NCBI GenBank assembly: GCA_973895155.1
Contig: OZ316894.1
Coordinates: 20,770,001 to 20,834,000, forward strand
Source: Marsupella aquatica
Taxonomy: Eukaryota > Marchantiophyta
Direction of reading: 5' to 3'
Length of the DNA stretch: 64,000 nucleotides
Shown here piece after piece: positions 11,891-22,597 of the stretch (positions are counted from its first letter, which is position 1; each line of letters starts with the position of its first letter). Below the pieces are notes generated by a model that did not search any database, had not been told where the DNA came from, and saw only the letters and a program-made list of their open reading frames with translations. Made by a program: the position numbers and the translations under genes.

Positions 11891-13227
11891 CCCGGTCCGG
11901 GATGGGAGATTTCCCTTGCCAGTATGGGAGTCCTGAGAACTCTCCCCCTCTTTTGATGATCTGGATTCATTAAAGGACACATCTCTACTGACAATTAGCT
12001 TACAGGTTACTGGATCCCATAACCTATAACCCTTCACACCTTTCTGATAACCAAGGAAAATGCACTTCTTTGACTTGGACTCCAGCTTGGATCGAAGCTG
12101 GGAAGGTGTAAGCACATAAGCATCACATCCAAAAATCCTCAGATGTGAGTAATCTGCTGGACGCCCGTACCTCATTTCAAATGGCGTCTTGAATCCAATA
12201 GAACTGGATGGAGAAAAATTTACCAAATAAGCTGTAGTGTTGACAGCTTCAGCCCAAAACTCATGTGGTAAGCATGATTGACTCAACATACTCCTCGAGC
12301 GGTCCAATAGTGTTTGGTTGAGTCTCTCAGAAACACCATTCTGCTGAGGAGTATAACTTGTTGTGAGATGGCGGGTAATCCCCTGCTCCTTATAATACAT
12401 TCCAAATTCCCCGGAACTGTATTCATCGTCGTTATCCAATCGAAGATATCTCACCTATTACCGGTCTGATTCTCAACTTGGGCTTTCCACTCCTTAAAAG
12501 TGGCAAAAATATCAGACTTATTGTGTAGAGAGTATATCCACACATACCTTGAGTAATCGTCTATGAACGTGACATAGTATAACAGTCCAGAATGTGAGAG
12601 AGTAGGGGCTGGACCCCACACATCACTATGTACATACTCAAGTACCTCCTTGCTGGTGTGAGTTCCAACTCCGAAGGGTTTCCTGTGCTGCTTCCCTAGC
12701 ACACAGTGCTCACAAAATTCCAACTTACAAGATTGCAAATTAGAAAGTAAACCTTTCTTCTGAAGAATAACCAAACCTTTTTCACTCATGTGGCCCAAAC
12801 GGAAGTGCCACAGCCGGGCTGTCTCCTCATGAGATAAGGTTACATTGGCTTCATCACAAACTACACTGCCCTCCAAAACGTATAGATTGCTATGTCTCTT
12901 TCCCTTCAATACAACTTTAGTACCAGTTGAAACCTGAAGGACACAATCAGCAGAGCTCCACTGATGGCCATTTGCTTCTAAAACTCCAAGTGAAATGAGA
13001 TTTTTCATCATGCTGGGAATATGTCTCACATTCCTCAACGTTCTCACAACACCATCAAATATCTGAAATCTTACAGATCCAAGTCCAACAACTTGACATG
13101 GGATTCCATTTCCCATCAACACTGACCCGTTGGAAACCATGTAAGAACTGAAACAATCTCTCCTAGAGCAAATGTGAAAAGTACATGCACTATCTAGAAT
13201 CCAGTCATCACTACTTGGATTTGACAC
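11864..13227 (-). pseudogene. copia protease and integrase (broken)
   Basis: The protease active site reads LDSACTFH, with Ala where the aspartic protease D-S/T-G motif needs Gly, so it is probably dead. The integrase follows, with a zinc-binding HH-CC region (LWHFRLGH, then CEHC) and the first catalytic Asp in SDVWGP. A one-base frameshift near 12452 separates this from the second half. There the usual SDNGGEY motif reads LDNDDEY, and the catalytic Glu is in NGVSERLNQTL. Several key positions are therefore altered besides the frameshift. Confidence 0.9.
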
Positions 13228-13251
13228 TACGTTGAGAGCATAACTTTGACA

Positions 13252-14112
13252 TCATAATATGTCATCATCATCGAGTAAATCTACCTCATGCGAGCTCGAT
13301 GCCGCATTAGCAGAGGCAGTAGGGACCTTTACTCGACAATCCCTTTTCATGTGGCGAGGCTTGCCACAATTCCAACATGCAAGAGGCTTCCTCTCTTGAG
13401 ATTTCCCTTTGGATTTAGATCTCCCCCGTGATGTAGATCTAAACCTGTTCTGCCCATTCGTGCGCTGCGCTGCTCTTCCCCTGTTCACATTCAGCGCAGT
13501 GCCAAAAGAAGATGCTGTCTGTGATTGGCCCAACTTCTTCTGAGCATCATCAGACAGTAATGAACTCACCACCTCATTATACGAAATGGACTTCAAATCT
13601 CTGTACAAGAGCACCTGTTTCAAGCCCTGATAAGATGACGGTAAGGAGCTTAGCAGAAGCAAGGCCTTATCCTCATCTTCAACTCCTTTTCCCAGGTTTG
13701 ACAGATCCACCGCTAGACTGTCAAATTCATCCAGGTGATCCTGCATCTTGCTCCCTTCCTTGAGCCTAAGGCTCATCAAGAGAGACTTCTTGTACAGCCG
13801 GTCTGACGCATCTTCTCGGTAGTACTTCTCTCTTAGAGCCTTGAACAGTGACGTGCAATCCGCATAATCATCCAGCTGCTTGATGATGTGCGGCTTGAGA
13901 TATAGCATCACTACATTGACAGCAATCACCTGCTCCTGTCTCCATTGCCTCACTAAAATCTCCTCCTCTCCATCATACTGCTCTCGCGATGAAAGCAGAT
14001 GAGCTAAGCCCATGGCCCGTAGAACACCTTTCACTTGCTTCTCCCAGAGCAAGTAATCAGTACGACCATCGTACTTCTCCACCTCAAACTTCACTCCTCC
14101 AAATCTAGCCAT
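13252..14112 (-). pseudogene. copia gag
   Basis: The start is taken at the ATG at 14112 (MARFGGVKFEVEKYDG). The protein has the copia gag core (YLLWEKQVKGVLRAMG and a LLSSLPSSYQ-type segment), a basic linker and a CCHC zinc knuckle, C-W-N-C-x4-H-x4-C near 13360, for binding RNA. It is in the same frame as the protease; a single TGA at 13252 separates them, so gag and pol were probably once one frame or were joined by readthrough. Confidence 0.85.
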
Positions 14113-14920
14113 CTCCCTCTTCTTCCCTACTACCGACAGCTCTGGTAGTAACACAGCTTCCTCCACTGCACGCTGCACCGGTGATCGTACCGGTGTTATA
14201 AGTTCCTCCTCAAACGGTAGCAGCTCCTCCTCAGACTCTCCGTCTGACCGTCGCGATCCTCAGCCGCCTCCGCTTTGGTTTCCAATGAGAAAAGTGATGA
14301 CCGCCGACATGAAAATGTTTCCGAATTGCACCGGCACGTCTGAAGCTCCACCAGAGAAAGAACTTCAGTTGCGTCGCCTTCACTCCGCGTCAAGTGCCAA
14401 TCCCGGACTCAAAATGACCGTCTCGCCACAATCTCTCCGTTGAGCCTCAGCACTTCGCGTTTCTTCCTCCGAGTCAAGCGTCATGACGAGTAATCCGGTT
14501 CAGGGAAAAACAAGCACCATAGCTTGTCAAAAAACTAGAACGCCTCCTTCACTCGTCACGACGCACTTGTTCCGCAAACGTCAGCAAACTAGATACCAAA
14601 ACGACCAGCACGCTCCAACCTTCAACTTGAACTATCACATGCGACGCCCCGCACACCGCACAACTCACACCGTTGAAGAAACGATCTCTGGTTTCTCCCC
14701 CAAAATACCGTCGAACACGAATAAACCCTGAACGACGCAAACATCAAATCCTCCGCACCACGGATACCGATCAACGAGTTCTAACCACCGTTAGAAAGCC
14801 CTCTCACTAACCTATCCGCACAACCACATACATTTGAGTTTAATGCGATGAAACTCCGAATGTACCATCGACAATGAACGCTGGAAAAACCTGTCATGAA
14901 AAAACCTCGTCACCTCCCAG

Positions 14921-14936
14921 GCATGCTCTAATACCA
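14921..14936 (-). promoter_or_regulatory. Primer-binding site (initiator Met tRNA)
   Basis: Two bases inside the 5' LTR, the - strand reads TGGTATTAGAGCATGC. It differs at one base from TGGTATCAGAGC, the standard plant copia primer site complementary to the initiator Met tRNA 3' end. Confidence 0.88.
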
Positions 14937-14938
14937 CT

Positions 14939-15282
14939 TGATGAGCATAGACAACATTCGCAACGGCAAGCCCATGAACCATCCAACGCACAATAGTCGA
15001 CACAGAGAGATACGTGGTTCACCTCCACATGAGGCTACGTCCACGGGAACACACAAGAGCTTTACTGCACTCTAGGCCGACCAGCCATACCAAGCATCCA
15101 CAGCACAAGCTCTCCCTATCTCTCAACTAGCTCCGTAACAATGAGCCTAAGTTCCACCAGGGTCTGGCATCAGCCCTGGCTATATGCACAACAGCACTAC
15201 CGCTAACCTTAGCTAGGTCCTAACCCGAGTTAGCCTAACTATGGTTAGCACAAGAGTCACAAGACTAGAGCAATATCTAACA
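14939..15282 (-). repeat. 5' LTR of the copia element
   Basis: This is the promoter-bearing LTR of the - strand element. It has the same 344-bp length and ends as the copy at 9471. The right target-site copy (tagct, 15283-15287) follows directly. Confidence 0.93.
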
Positions 15283-15642
15283 TAGCTATGTGATATATTT
15301 ATACTCGTGAGCAAAGCATGACTTCAAAATAAAACAGAAAAGGCTCATAAGAAGCCATATTTAGTGTCCCTTCCTTAAACTTTCTGCTTGCCTGCTAATG
15401 CGGGCTTTGGTTCCTTCCTGGGTTTTTCTCCAATGTTTCATTCGTTTTACTTGAGCTTCTTCCCTTTGGTCTGACCCTGAACCCGAGGCTTGGCCTACAC
15501 TTGTACTGACTTGTGGTCTATATATTTTGGCCAATTTCCCTCTCTGATGGGCCGACCCTTGATCTCCCAGAACTTGTATCTATCCTATTCCGAAACTGGT
15601 TAAATTACTAATCTTGCCACAAAAGTACATTACTATCAGATT

Positions 15643-15661
15643 CCCCCCCCCCCCCCCCCCC
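15643..15661. repeat. Poly-C run (19 C)
   Basis: An uninterrupted run of C. Its length is likely unstable both in vivo and in assembly. A similar run occurs near 22990 and a poly-G run near 48320. Confidence 0.9.
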
Positions 15662-15677
15662 TTCGTGTATGGATTGG

Positions 15678-15810
15678 CCTGACAGTTTGACCATGTACTG
15701 GGTTAGCCTTAACCCATATACAAAATGCCTGACAGTTTGACCATGTACTGGTTAGCCTTAACCATATACAAAATTCCTGACAGTTTGACCATGTACTGGT
15801 TAGCCTTAAC
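15678..15810. repeat. Three tandem ~49-bp copies
   Basis: Units start at 15678, 15728 and 15776 with cctgacagtttgaccatgt and continue with actggttagccttaac; the third is truncated. Nothing coding is recognised. Confidence 0.88.
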
Positions 15811-16190
15811 GGGGCAGCTTGGCAAATTAATTTGTTTGGAGGGCAGGTTATCAAATTTGGATTGTTTGGGGGGCAGGATAGTAAAAAGCTGTCTACCAAA
15901 AACCACATGCATGTTTGCGCCAAAAACCAACATTTTACACTTGGTCGGGGTGACTGTCTGGAAAAAGTACTTTGGGTGGCCTTCTCAAAAGTGAAGCATC
16001 CATCCAAAAAGCAGCCGGTCAGTGTGAATTCAGGCAGTGAAATAATGCAAGCATGTTACTTAATCCATGGGGATTGGGCAAAGAAAACCCCTAGGTCCAT
16101 CCAGGCTTAATATTCCTCCACTCTCGATGTCAATTCACCTGTCTTGGGTACAGTGCAAGTTTTTCCGGTTTCCATGGCTCGTTCTGGGAA

Positions 16191-16246
16191 GCAGGGGTCT
16201 GATTCTACCACTCCCAGTGCAGGGGTCTGATTCTACCACTCCCAGT
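16191..16246. repeat. Perfect 28-bp tandem duplication
   Basis: The unit starting gcaggggtctgattctacca occurs at 16191 and again at 16219 without change. Confidence 0.92.
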
Positions 16247-16440
16247 GGCAAGCATTGACACCGTTCGATGGTCGCCAGAAGAAATGTTGTCCCTTGGGAG
16301 AAAACCAGGGAGAAAACCATGAATAAATTGTATATAGTTATGTCCTGTTTACAGGGCATTGTGGGATATAACTTCTTGAAAAAGTAGAGCCTTAACTAGA
16401 GTATTGAAGGGCTATTATTACTCTCACTGATTTCAGGAAA

Positions 16441-16850
16441 ACTAGAGACTAATAATACCAACCAGGCTATGGAAAAGTAAAACTAGAGACTGATAATACC
16501 AACCAGGCTATGGAAATCTTGACCTGGCATTCTTCTCCCATAACATTGAAAATACAAGAAACAAATCAAGAACGGCATTACTAGAGAATAATATCATTAA
16601 CCAGGCTATGAGAATCTCGACCCGGCATTTTCTCCCATAATGCACTGATAAATACAAAACACAAGAAGTGCATTTCTAGAGATTAATATCATTAACCAGG
16701 CTATGAGAATCTCGTCCCGGCATTTTCTCCCATAATGCACTGATAAATGCAAGTGAAAACACAAGAAGGGCAATACTAGAGAATAACATCATTAACCAGG
16801 CTATGAGAATCTGGACCAGGCATTTTCTCCCAGTATCTTACTTATAAATC
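16441..16850. repeat. Five-copy array of ~41-106-bp units
   Basis: Units start near 16441, 16482, 16580, 16675 and 16775. Each has ctagaga, then aataatatcattaaccagg, then ctatgagaatct and a cggcattttctccca segment. The first copy is short. A fragment (aaaacacaagaagggcatt) recurs near 17262. Confidence 0.85.
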
Positions 16851-19120
16851 TGCAACTACAAGCTAGAGTTGAGGTCTAGCTTCTAGAGTGAAGTCTCTAG
16901 ACCGTAACTCCATGGCTCATCATGTGGAATGGTGAGAAAACTGATGTCTATGATGTATGTCATGTCAAATGATAATCATGATTGCTTTTTGTTATGATTT
17001 CTATTTATATTAAAAAACTGATCTGTATGGTCCCACCATATTGTATGTGCATAAGTGGGATGTAGGATAGAAAAATTAGGGATGTACACAGAAAAAAATA
17101 CTATGGTATGTTATGTTTGATTATTAAAATGATGATATGTATGATAATTTTTTTATCATTTCATTAACTTTGAATATATTTTGGTGACAATTTTATTGTC
17201 CTCCCCGCTATTCACGTTCAAAGACGGGTACTCCGGGCTAGTGCACCTATGAACCCAACAGAAAACACAAGAAGGGCATTGAGAGACCACAGCGACTCAG
17301 TCAACCACAGTCAATCCGGTCTACTACCATTGTAATTAATTGCAAATCCACTCCCCGTGAAATGCGAGCAGCGGCAGTCCCGAGCGTGCGAAATCACCCT
17401 GTGATACATTACGATACTGCGATTCAAGAATTCAAGAGATCCCTGATCCCGGGAAGTCCTCTTTCTGTTGCGGTATAGTACACGTTCCCCGACCCCTACA
17501 TGTTTACAAGGAGCCTCAAGAATGGATTCTCTCATTCTCCTCTAGACTATCTCTTAAACCACCAGATCATGGAATAAACTCAGAGTCAGTGACCCGATTT
17601 CAAGAGATCCCGGGAATTCCTCGTTTTGTGGCTGCTTACAGGTTCTCCGACCGCTAGGTTATGGCAGTCTGAAGCAAGGATTGTCGCATTCTCCTCTAGA
17701 TTACAGTTCGGACCATCGGATCCTACAACAAACTCCGAGTCTGTCGTGAGCTGAAACCGGCGGATTGTCTGGGGCGGGTTGTACTCTTAATTGGAAAATG
17801 GGCAAGTGCAAGAAATTTGTCCGCTTTCGGCTGTTTTTTCGCGAATTCTCGAGGTAACGTCTCTCTATGAACGGATTGTGGGCAGGCAGTTGTTCGGTTC
17901 GATTCGTCGGGAATGATGACTGATGAGCGTCGAATGTAGAGCAGGGGAGGCGTGTGCTCGTGGACTCGTGAAGTGATCGATCGACCGACCCAGGTGGATC
18001 TATCGGAGCGCTGGCTCTAGGCGTGTGGATGCATAGCCGTTAAAAAGGATTCTGTTCTGTTGCTAGCTCCTGCGTGGCTCGTGGCAGGACTGTGTGATAC
18101 CATGACTAGAAGAGACTGAAGCTCTGGTTCCTTCAGGTGCCGCTTTGCAGCTCCTGTCGAGATCCAATTCAGGGTCTGTAGGAGCCCCCTTGGTCACCAC
18201 TGACAGACAGAGCACTGTAGAGCTCGAAGCTCGACGACGTCGTCTGGACTTCCTCGATTGATGCAGTTGTAGCGAGCTGGGTGCCACTGCAATTGAGCTC
18301 GAATTGTGCAAAATCCTGAAAAGGGCTAAGAGTGAGTATATATTTGCTGCCGAAATCAAATTCACGTTCTATCCAGATGATTTGGTAGTATGGATTTTCG
18401 AGTTTCCCAGACATTGCTGTAGTTTCGATCTCTATAGTTAGTTGAGAAGCTGTGGTCATTGTGCAGTGTGTTTGGTCGTGGAGTGTGGAGGAGGAGGCAC
18501 AGGGGACGAATGTGTTAGCCTGTGAGTACACGCTGACTGGCTTGCTCTTGCCTCTCCCCGAAAACTAATGTGACATCAATTAGTGATGAAGTTGGAGAAC
18601 AATGCTAAGTATGCTTGAACGCTGAACTCGAACACGTGCTGCGCTTTCGTTCCTGCCAATTATTTCACAGTGCTTGTGTCTGTTATGATTATGTTAATTT
18701 GTCATGGGCTTGACGTAAAATCTACAAGGATGTTGGTCTTTCTAGAGTACTCATTTTCGTGCACTCGCTAATTGAATGTTGTCTAGTGGCTTTGCCTCTA
18801 GAACGAACGACCCACATTTGGCCCATGGTGGGATAAAACTGAGTGAACAAGAGCAGCTTTGTTTACAGTCCTGTCAGCTTTGATGCTTTGATCAGAGTGG
18901 GAGCGCGAAACAGTCGGATCGAAGTTCCCTTTCTTCAATTTTTCCGGGAAGAGAGGCACTGTTAGTGCAACTCAACCCCACGGACAGGATTGTTTTAGAC
19001 GGAGGTTGTTTTCATGTGATAGGTTTGCAGAGGCGCGGTCTGGGGACACTTGAGAGAGACGTCGTTTTTTTAACCTAGAGAGAGGTAGATGTAGGAGGGG
19101 AGAGTTGTGCGGCTACTAAC

Positions 19121-19933
19121 ATGAATCCGTTGTGGTCCAAGAACAGTATGAAAGACCGTCAACTTGAAACGGTGGCGATGACTATTACAGCCGCAGAGGC
19201 GTCTTCCATAATTGCCATGAAGTACCCGGATTTGCCGGAGGAATTTCCCATACCCGAAGCGAAATTCTGCACTCCACCTCCTCCAACGCGGCTAAGACGG
19301 AAGAGGACTCATTCGCCATACGTACCCAAGCGGATGAAGCTGGTGGATCACTTCAACCAGATGGCAGACAAAAGTATGACGATCCTCTACCCATCCCTGT
19401 ACTCTACAGAAGACTACCAGGAAGAGGTCGCTTTCCTTCCTTGCGTTTCGCCACTCAAAGCCGAGCGAATGTCTTCCCGTCTGCGTTTGCGAGCCTTATC
19501 CACTCCTACCAAGAAGAATAAGCGAGCTTCACGCAGTCCCTTAGACTGTGCTAAAAGATTTCGGGCTCACCAAACTGCCTATCACAGCCCTGTTGGTCTA
19601 AAACGTAAGGTGAGTTGGAATCACCCTCCTCATCGTCTTCACTGTCGGACACATGGATTGCAAAAACAGCTTGGTTCGATTGTATGTACTAATTGGAAAT
19701 ATTCATTGTGGGAGTTGATTGCCTAGAGGTTCCAATTTTAGGACCTGATTTGTTGATTCTGTAAGAGGTTTCAGTTTGATGAAGATTCATGAAGCTTTGC
19801 TATAATAGTGAGGTTTGCTTTCATTGTATGGGTGCAGATTTTACGTCTGATGGGAGCGTCGAAATCGCCCCACGGCAGCAAATACATCAGCATTCCAGGC
19901 AAAGCAAAACTGGGACTTTATTTGTCATCATAG
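19121..19933 (+). CDS. Small basic protein of unknown function (two exons)
   Basis: Exon 1 is 19121-19609 and ends at a consensus donor (AAG/gtgagt). Exon 2 is 19838-19933, after a tgcag acceptor, and ends in TAG. Both borders are phase 0, giving 194 residues. The ATG at 19121 is the first in the frame after a GC-rich leader. The protein is rich in Lys, Arg, Ser and Pro, with basic clusters (TRLRRKRTHSPYVPKRMK near residue 55 and TPTKKNKRASRSP near residue 130) that look like nuclear localisation signals and Ser-Pro sites that could be phosphorylated. I see no known domain and do not recognise the family. The second exon is helped only by splice signals and by keeping the same basic, Ser/Gly composition (GASKSPHGSKYIS). 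Confidence 0.6.
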
Positions 19934-21776
19934 GGAGGAGTGTGATGGAGGATCAACTAACTGCTGATCGACGACCTACGACGAGTTGGCAAGGAGCACA
20001 CCGCCACTGGGGTAACTTTAGGAATCGTTCGCATTTACACTCGCGGCTGGAGAGGATCCAGACAGACGCTAGTTAAACGGTGAAATCTAGCCTTTTGACC
20101 CCTTTTGGTTTGTCTGGAACAGCGGCCTCTTTTCAAGCTCAGGCCTGTCTGAGCCTGGCTTGTTGTGAACATGACGAGGACACTATAATCAATCTGTCGA
20201 TAGGAGCTGGTAGGCGTTTCGGGACATGTAGTTTACTCTTAGACTACATTGATTTCCACGGAGAATTTTGAATCAGAGTCTGTCGATGTCTCTCATTCAT
20301 ATGGCCCGAGACTATACCGCCAGCTCCCAAACAAAATTCTCAATCCTCAGTTCTCGTATTTCTTCTCGACTCTCCCATGTCTCGTCTTTTATTGGACCAT
20401 TTTCACAAATTTCCGGGCCCTAACAAAATGAACGATAAGAAATCAAACAGATTCTTTGTCATGAACAGGAAGAAATGTGTGATGCGACGATATACTCATG
20501 CGTGTCATCGGGGGCGGACTTTACCATCTGAACGTTAGAAGTGATCGACGCTGGATCAAGAGTGGTATAAAATTTCTTCTCTACAGCTCCATTCGAATGG
20601 GCTCGCAGACGAGATTGTTGATTTTTTACACGACTGTGAATCGTCAAATGCCCCGCAATAACCTCGTCGATGCTCGAAGGCCAGCTCGAAAGTGTTCTGA
20701 ATTTCTCCCGGAAGCGATTCGTACACGAGATTGTTGTTTTCACGATTGTAGACCGTTAATAAAGTGATGAGCAAAAATTTCGATGCCCCAACACTAATTC
20801 TCGACTGTCATTAATCAGTCACCACCGCATCCTCCTCGCTCCTGAACAAGAATAACAGGTGGTAGGAATGTAGGATCGAACAATGAGAGTGACCGCCACT
20901 CGCCAATTACTGTAGGCCTTAAATAAAAGCGCGTCTGACCATAAATTGGAAGGGTCAAGAGCAGCAGCGCTTGACGAATTGCTTTCAAATCGCAGTTCCG
21001 TTCATAGAATGCCGTAATTAGTTTCCTCAATTGCAACAGTGACCATGCAGGTGCCTCTTCCGCTGAAGCGCGTCTTCATCCACGTCCTGACATCAACCTA
21101 CTGTAGGTGTCATCTAAATAAGTAGTCACATTTTAGGGGAGGTATATAATTGATGGACCTGGCTGAAAAACATGGTGTGATGGCCCCATGAAACTTTTGT
21201 TACAGTTTGGACCATACAAACAACCTTTTGTTAGAATTTGGCCCGTTATGACCCTTCTAAGGTGGAACTGGAAAACCTTCCGCTATGGAACTGGAAAACC
21301 AAGTAATGTTCTATACTACAGTGGAATGTCATTGCAGTGACACTGAACCATGCCCTTTCACAAACCAAGGGATAAACCGCTGAAAGTTTAAGGTCTGCAG
21401 AAATTGTGATGTCCATTGTAAATTCACACGCAGAGTGAAGACAATTATGGTCGCCATATAGCCGATCAAGCTTTTATCACCCAAATGAATATGGATCGAC
21501 TGGCAATATCTAAGAGTGGAACCCAAGGGGTCGTCATAAATGAGTTCCCAGAAATCATGGTTGACTTGAATGAGGTCATCCTGGCTAGTTGTCCATTGTT
21601 GTTGTCAATCTCAATTGATGGCATGTCCATTAAAAAATGGGTTGTTCCATCGAATATAGAGAACATCTTATCCTTCAAGACGAAAAAATCCGGGTCAGCC
21701 TCGCATTCAGCCTCAAACTTCTCATTCTCCAATTGCCATATTGGATCCCATGAATCACGAATGTCCTAGGTACAGG

Positions 21777-22253
21777 TCAGAACAATTCCGTTCTCATCCG
21801 TTGGCTGCACATAGAAACGCACCCTATCGAAGAGTTGTAACCCATACTACAAAAAGAGTCTTTCAGCTTCTCGATGGAAGAGCTGTTTTTCTGCAGAGTA
21901 CGAACCACCTCCATGTGAACCAATCGACACAGAGGGATTCGAGGCGGCTCCTTGTCAAATCCACGAGAATCCTTTCCAAAAGACATGACATGTTTCGAAA
22001 TGAGATCAGTCTCAGCAAGCGCGCAATCCGCAACATCCTGGATCGCAATTGTGTCTACGTTGTCCATCTTTCTTCGCAAAGGATTTGGACCCAAAACACC
22101 GCTGACAGAAGTGAGCGGCAACAACTTTGAGGAACGAGTTACACGACGTGTATAGACTGAACCAGTAAACAAAGACTGCGAAGATTCAGAATAAGCTCGC
22201 TCCTGGTCAGGAACCGCACTATACCCTCTGGAAGAAGAGGGGAATACCTCCAT
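21777..22253 (-). CDS. Hypothetical protein or gene fragment
   Basis: This ORF of about 158 codons starts at an ATG (MEVFPSSSRGYSAVP). It is Ser/Arg-rich in the first third, then has a more regular region (DTIAIQDVADCALAETDLIS and RIPLCRLVHMEVVRTLQK). The composition is protein-like, but no family is recognised. A splice from about 21832 to 21766 would remove a 57-base intron but breaks phase with the downstream open stretch, so this may be a decayed gene. Confidence that it is expressed is low. Confidence 0.35.
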   Translation of the reverse strand: MEVFPSSSRGYSAVPDQERAYSESSQSLFTGSVYTRRVTRSSKLLPLTSVSGVLGPNPLRRKMDNVDTIAIQDVADCALAETDLISKHVMSFGKDSRGFDKEPPRIPLCRLVHMEVVRTLQKNSSSIEKLKDSFCSMGYNSSIGCVSMCSQRMRTELF

Positions 22254-22512
22254 CGTCTTCCTTCTAGAAGCGTACGAACTATCGTACAATGAAATTATGG
22301 AACTATAATCATCTCTGAACGTGTAATATATTCTAGCGGGAGGATGACATAACCTAGAGGAAAGCCATTAGCTCTGATGTTTGGCGGTTTCCAACGTCTG
22401 TATACGGAAGGTTTAATTACCAAAATCAAACGGTAGAAGATGCGTAACACACACGGAAGTCATAAGTTACCGTTGAATGTTACCGTTAAAGACATTTCCT
22501 AACATCATATCA

Positions 22513-22597
22513 ATACTAGCGCCGGGCGCTAGCATTAATGATGACCATAAAGGTGAACAATTTAGAGTATGCTTATAATAGCGCCCGGCGCTAGTAT
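22513..22597. repeat. GC-rich 19-bp inverted repeat, each arm palindromic
   Basis: Arms at 22513-22531 (atactagcgccgggcgcta) and 22579-22597 are exact reverse complements, with 47 bases between them. Each arm is itself a near-perfect palindrome (TAGCGCC-G-GGCGCTA). It stands out against AT-rich surroundings. Confidence 0.85.

Larger units (their letters stand above)
9471..15282 (-). mobile_element. Complete Ty1/copia LTR retrotransposon, coding region broken
   Basis: The 5.8-kb element reads on the - strand in the order LTR, primer-binding site, gag, protease, integrase, reverse transcriptase, RNase H, polypurine tract, LTR. This order is diagnostic of Ty1/copia. The two 344-bp LTRs differ at five positions, all transitions (about 1.5%), so the insertion is fairly recent. 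A 5-bp tagct duplication flanks it. The coding part has at least three in-frame stops and two frameshifts, so this copy cannot make a full polyprotein. It is related to the element at 61 kb: both share the polypurine tract and the bases next to it, although their LTR bodies differ. Confidence 0.95.
15288..19120. other. Repeat-rich intergenic DNA and probable 5' region of the next gene
   Basis: No gene is supported up to 17.2 kb; tandem arrays are listed separately. From about 17.2 kb the sequence becomes richer in G+C and C/G dinucleotides, which fits the promoter and 5' UTR of the gene at 19121. A short ORF beginning MGKCKKFVRFRL at about 17799, followed by a donor-like GAG/gtaacg, could be an upstream ORF or a first exon; I cannot connect it. 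Confidence 0.45.
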
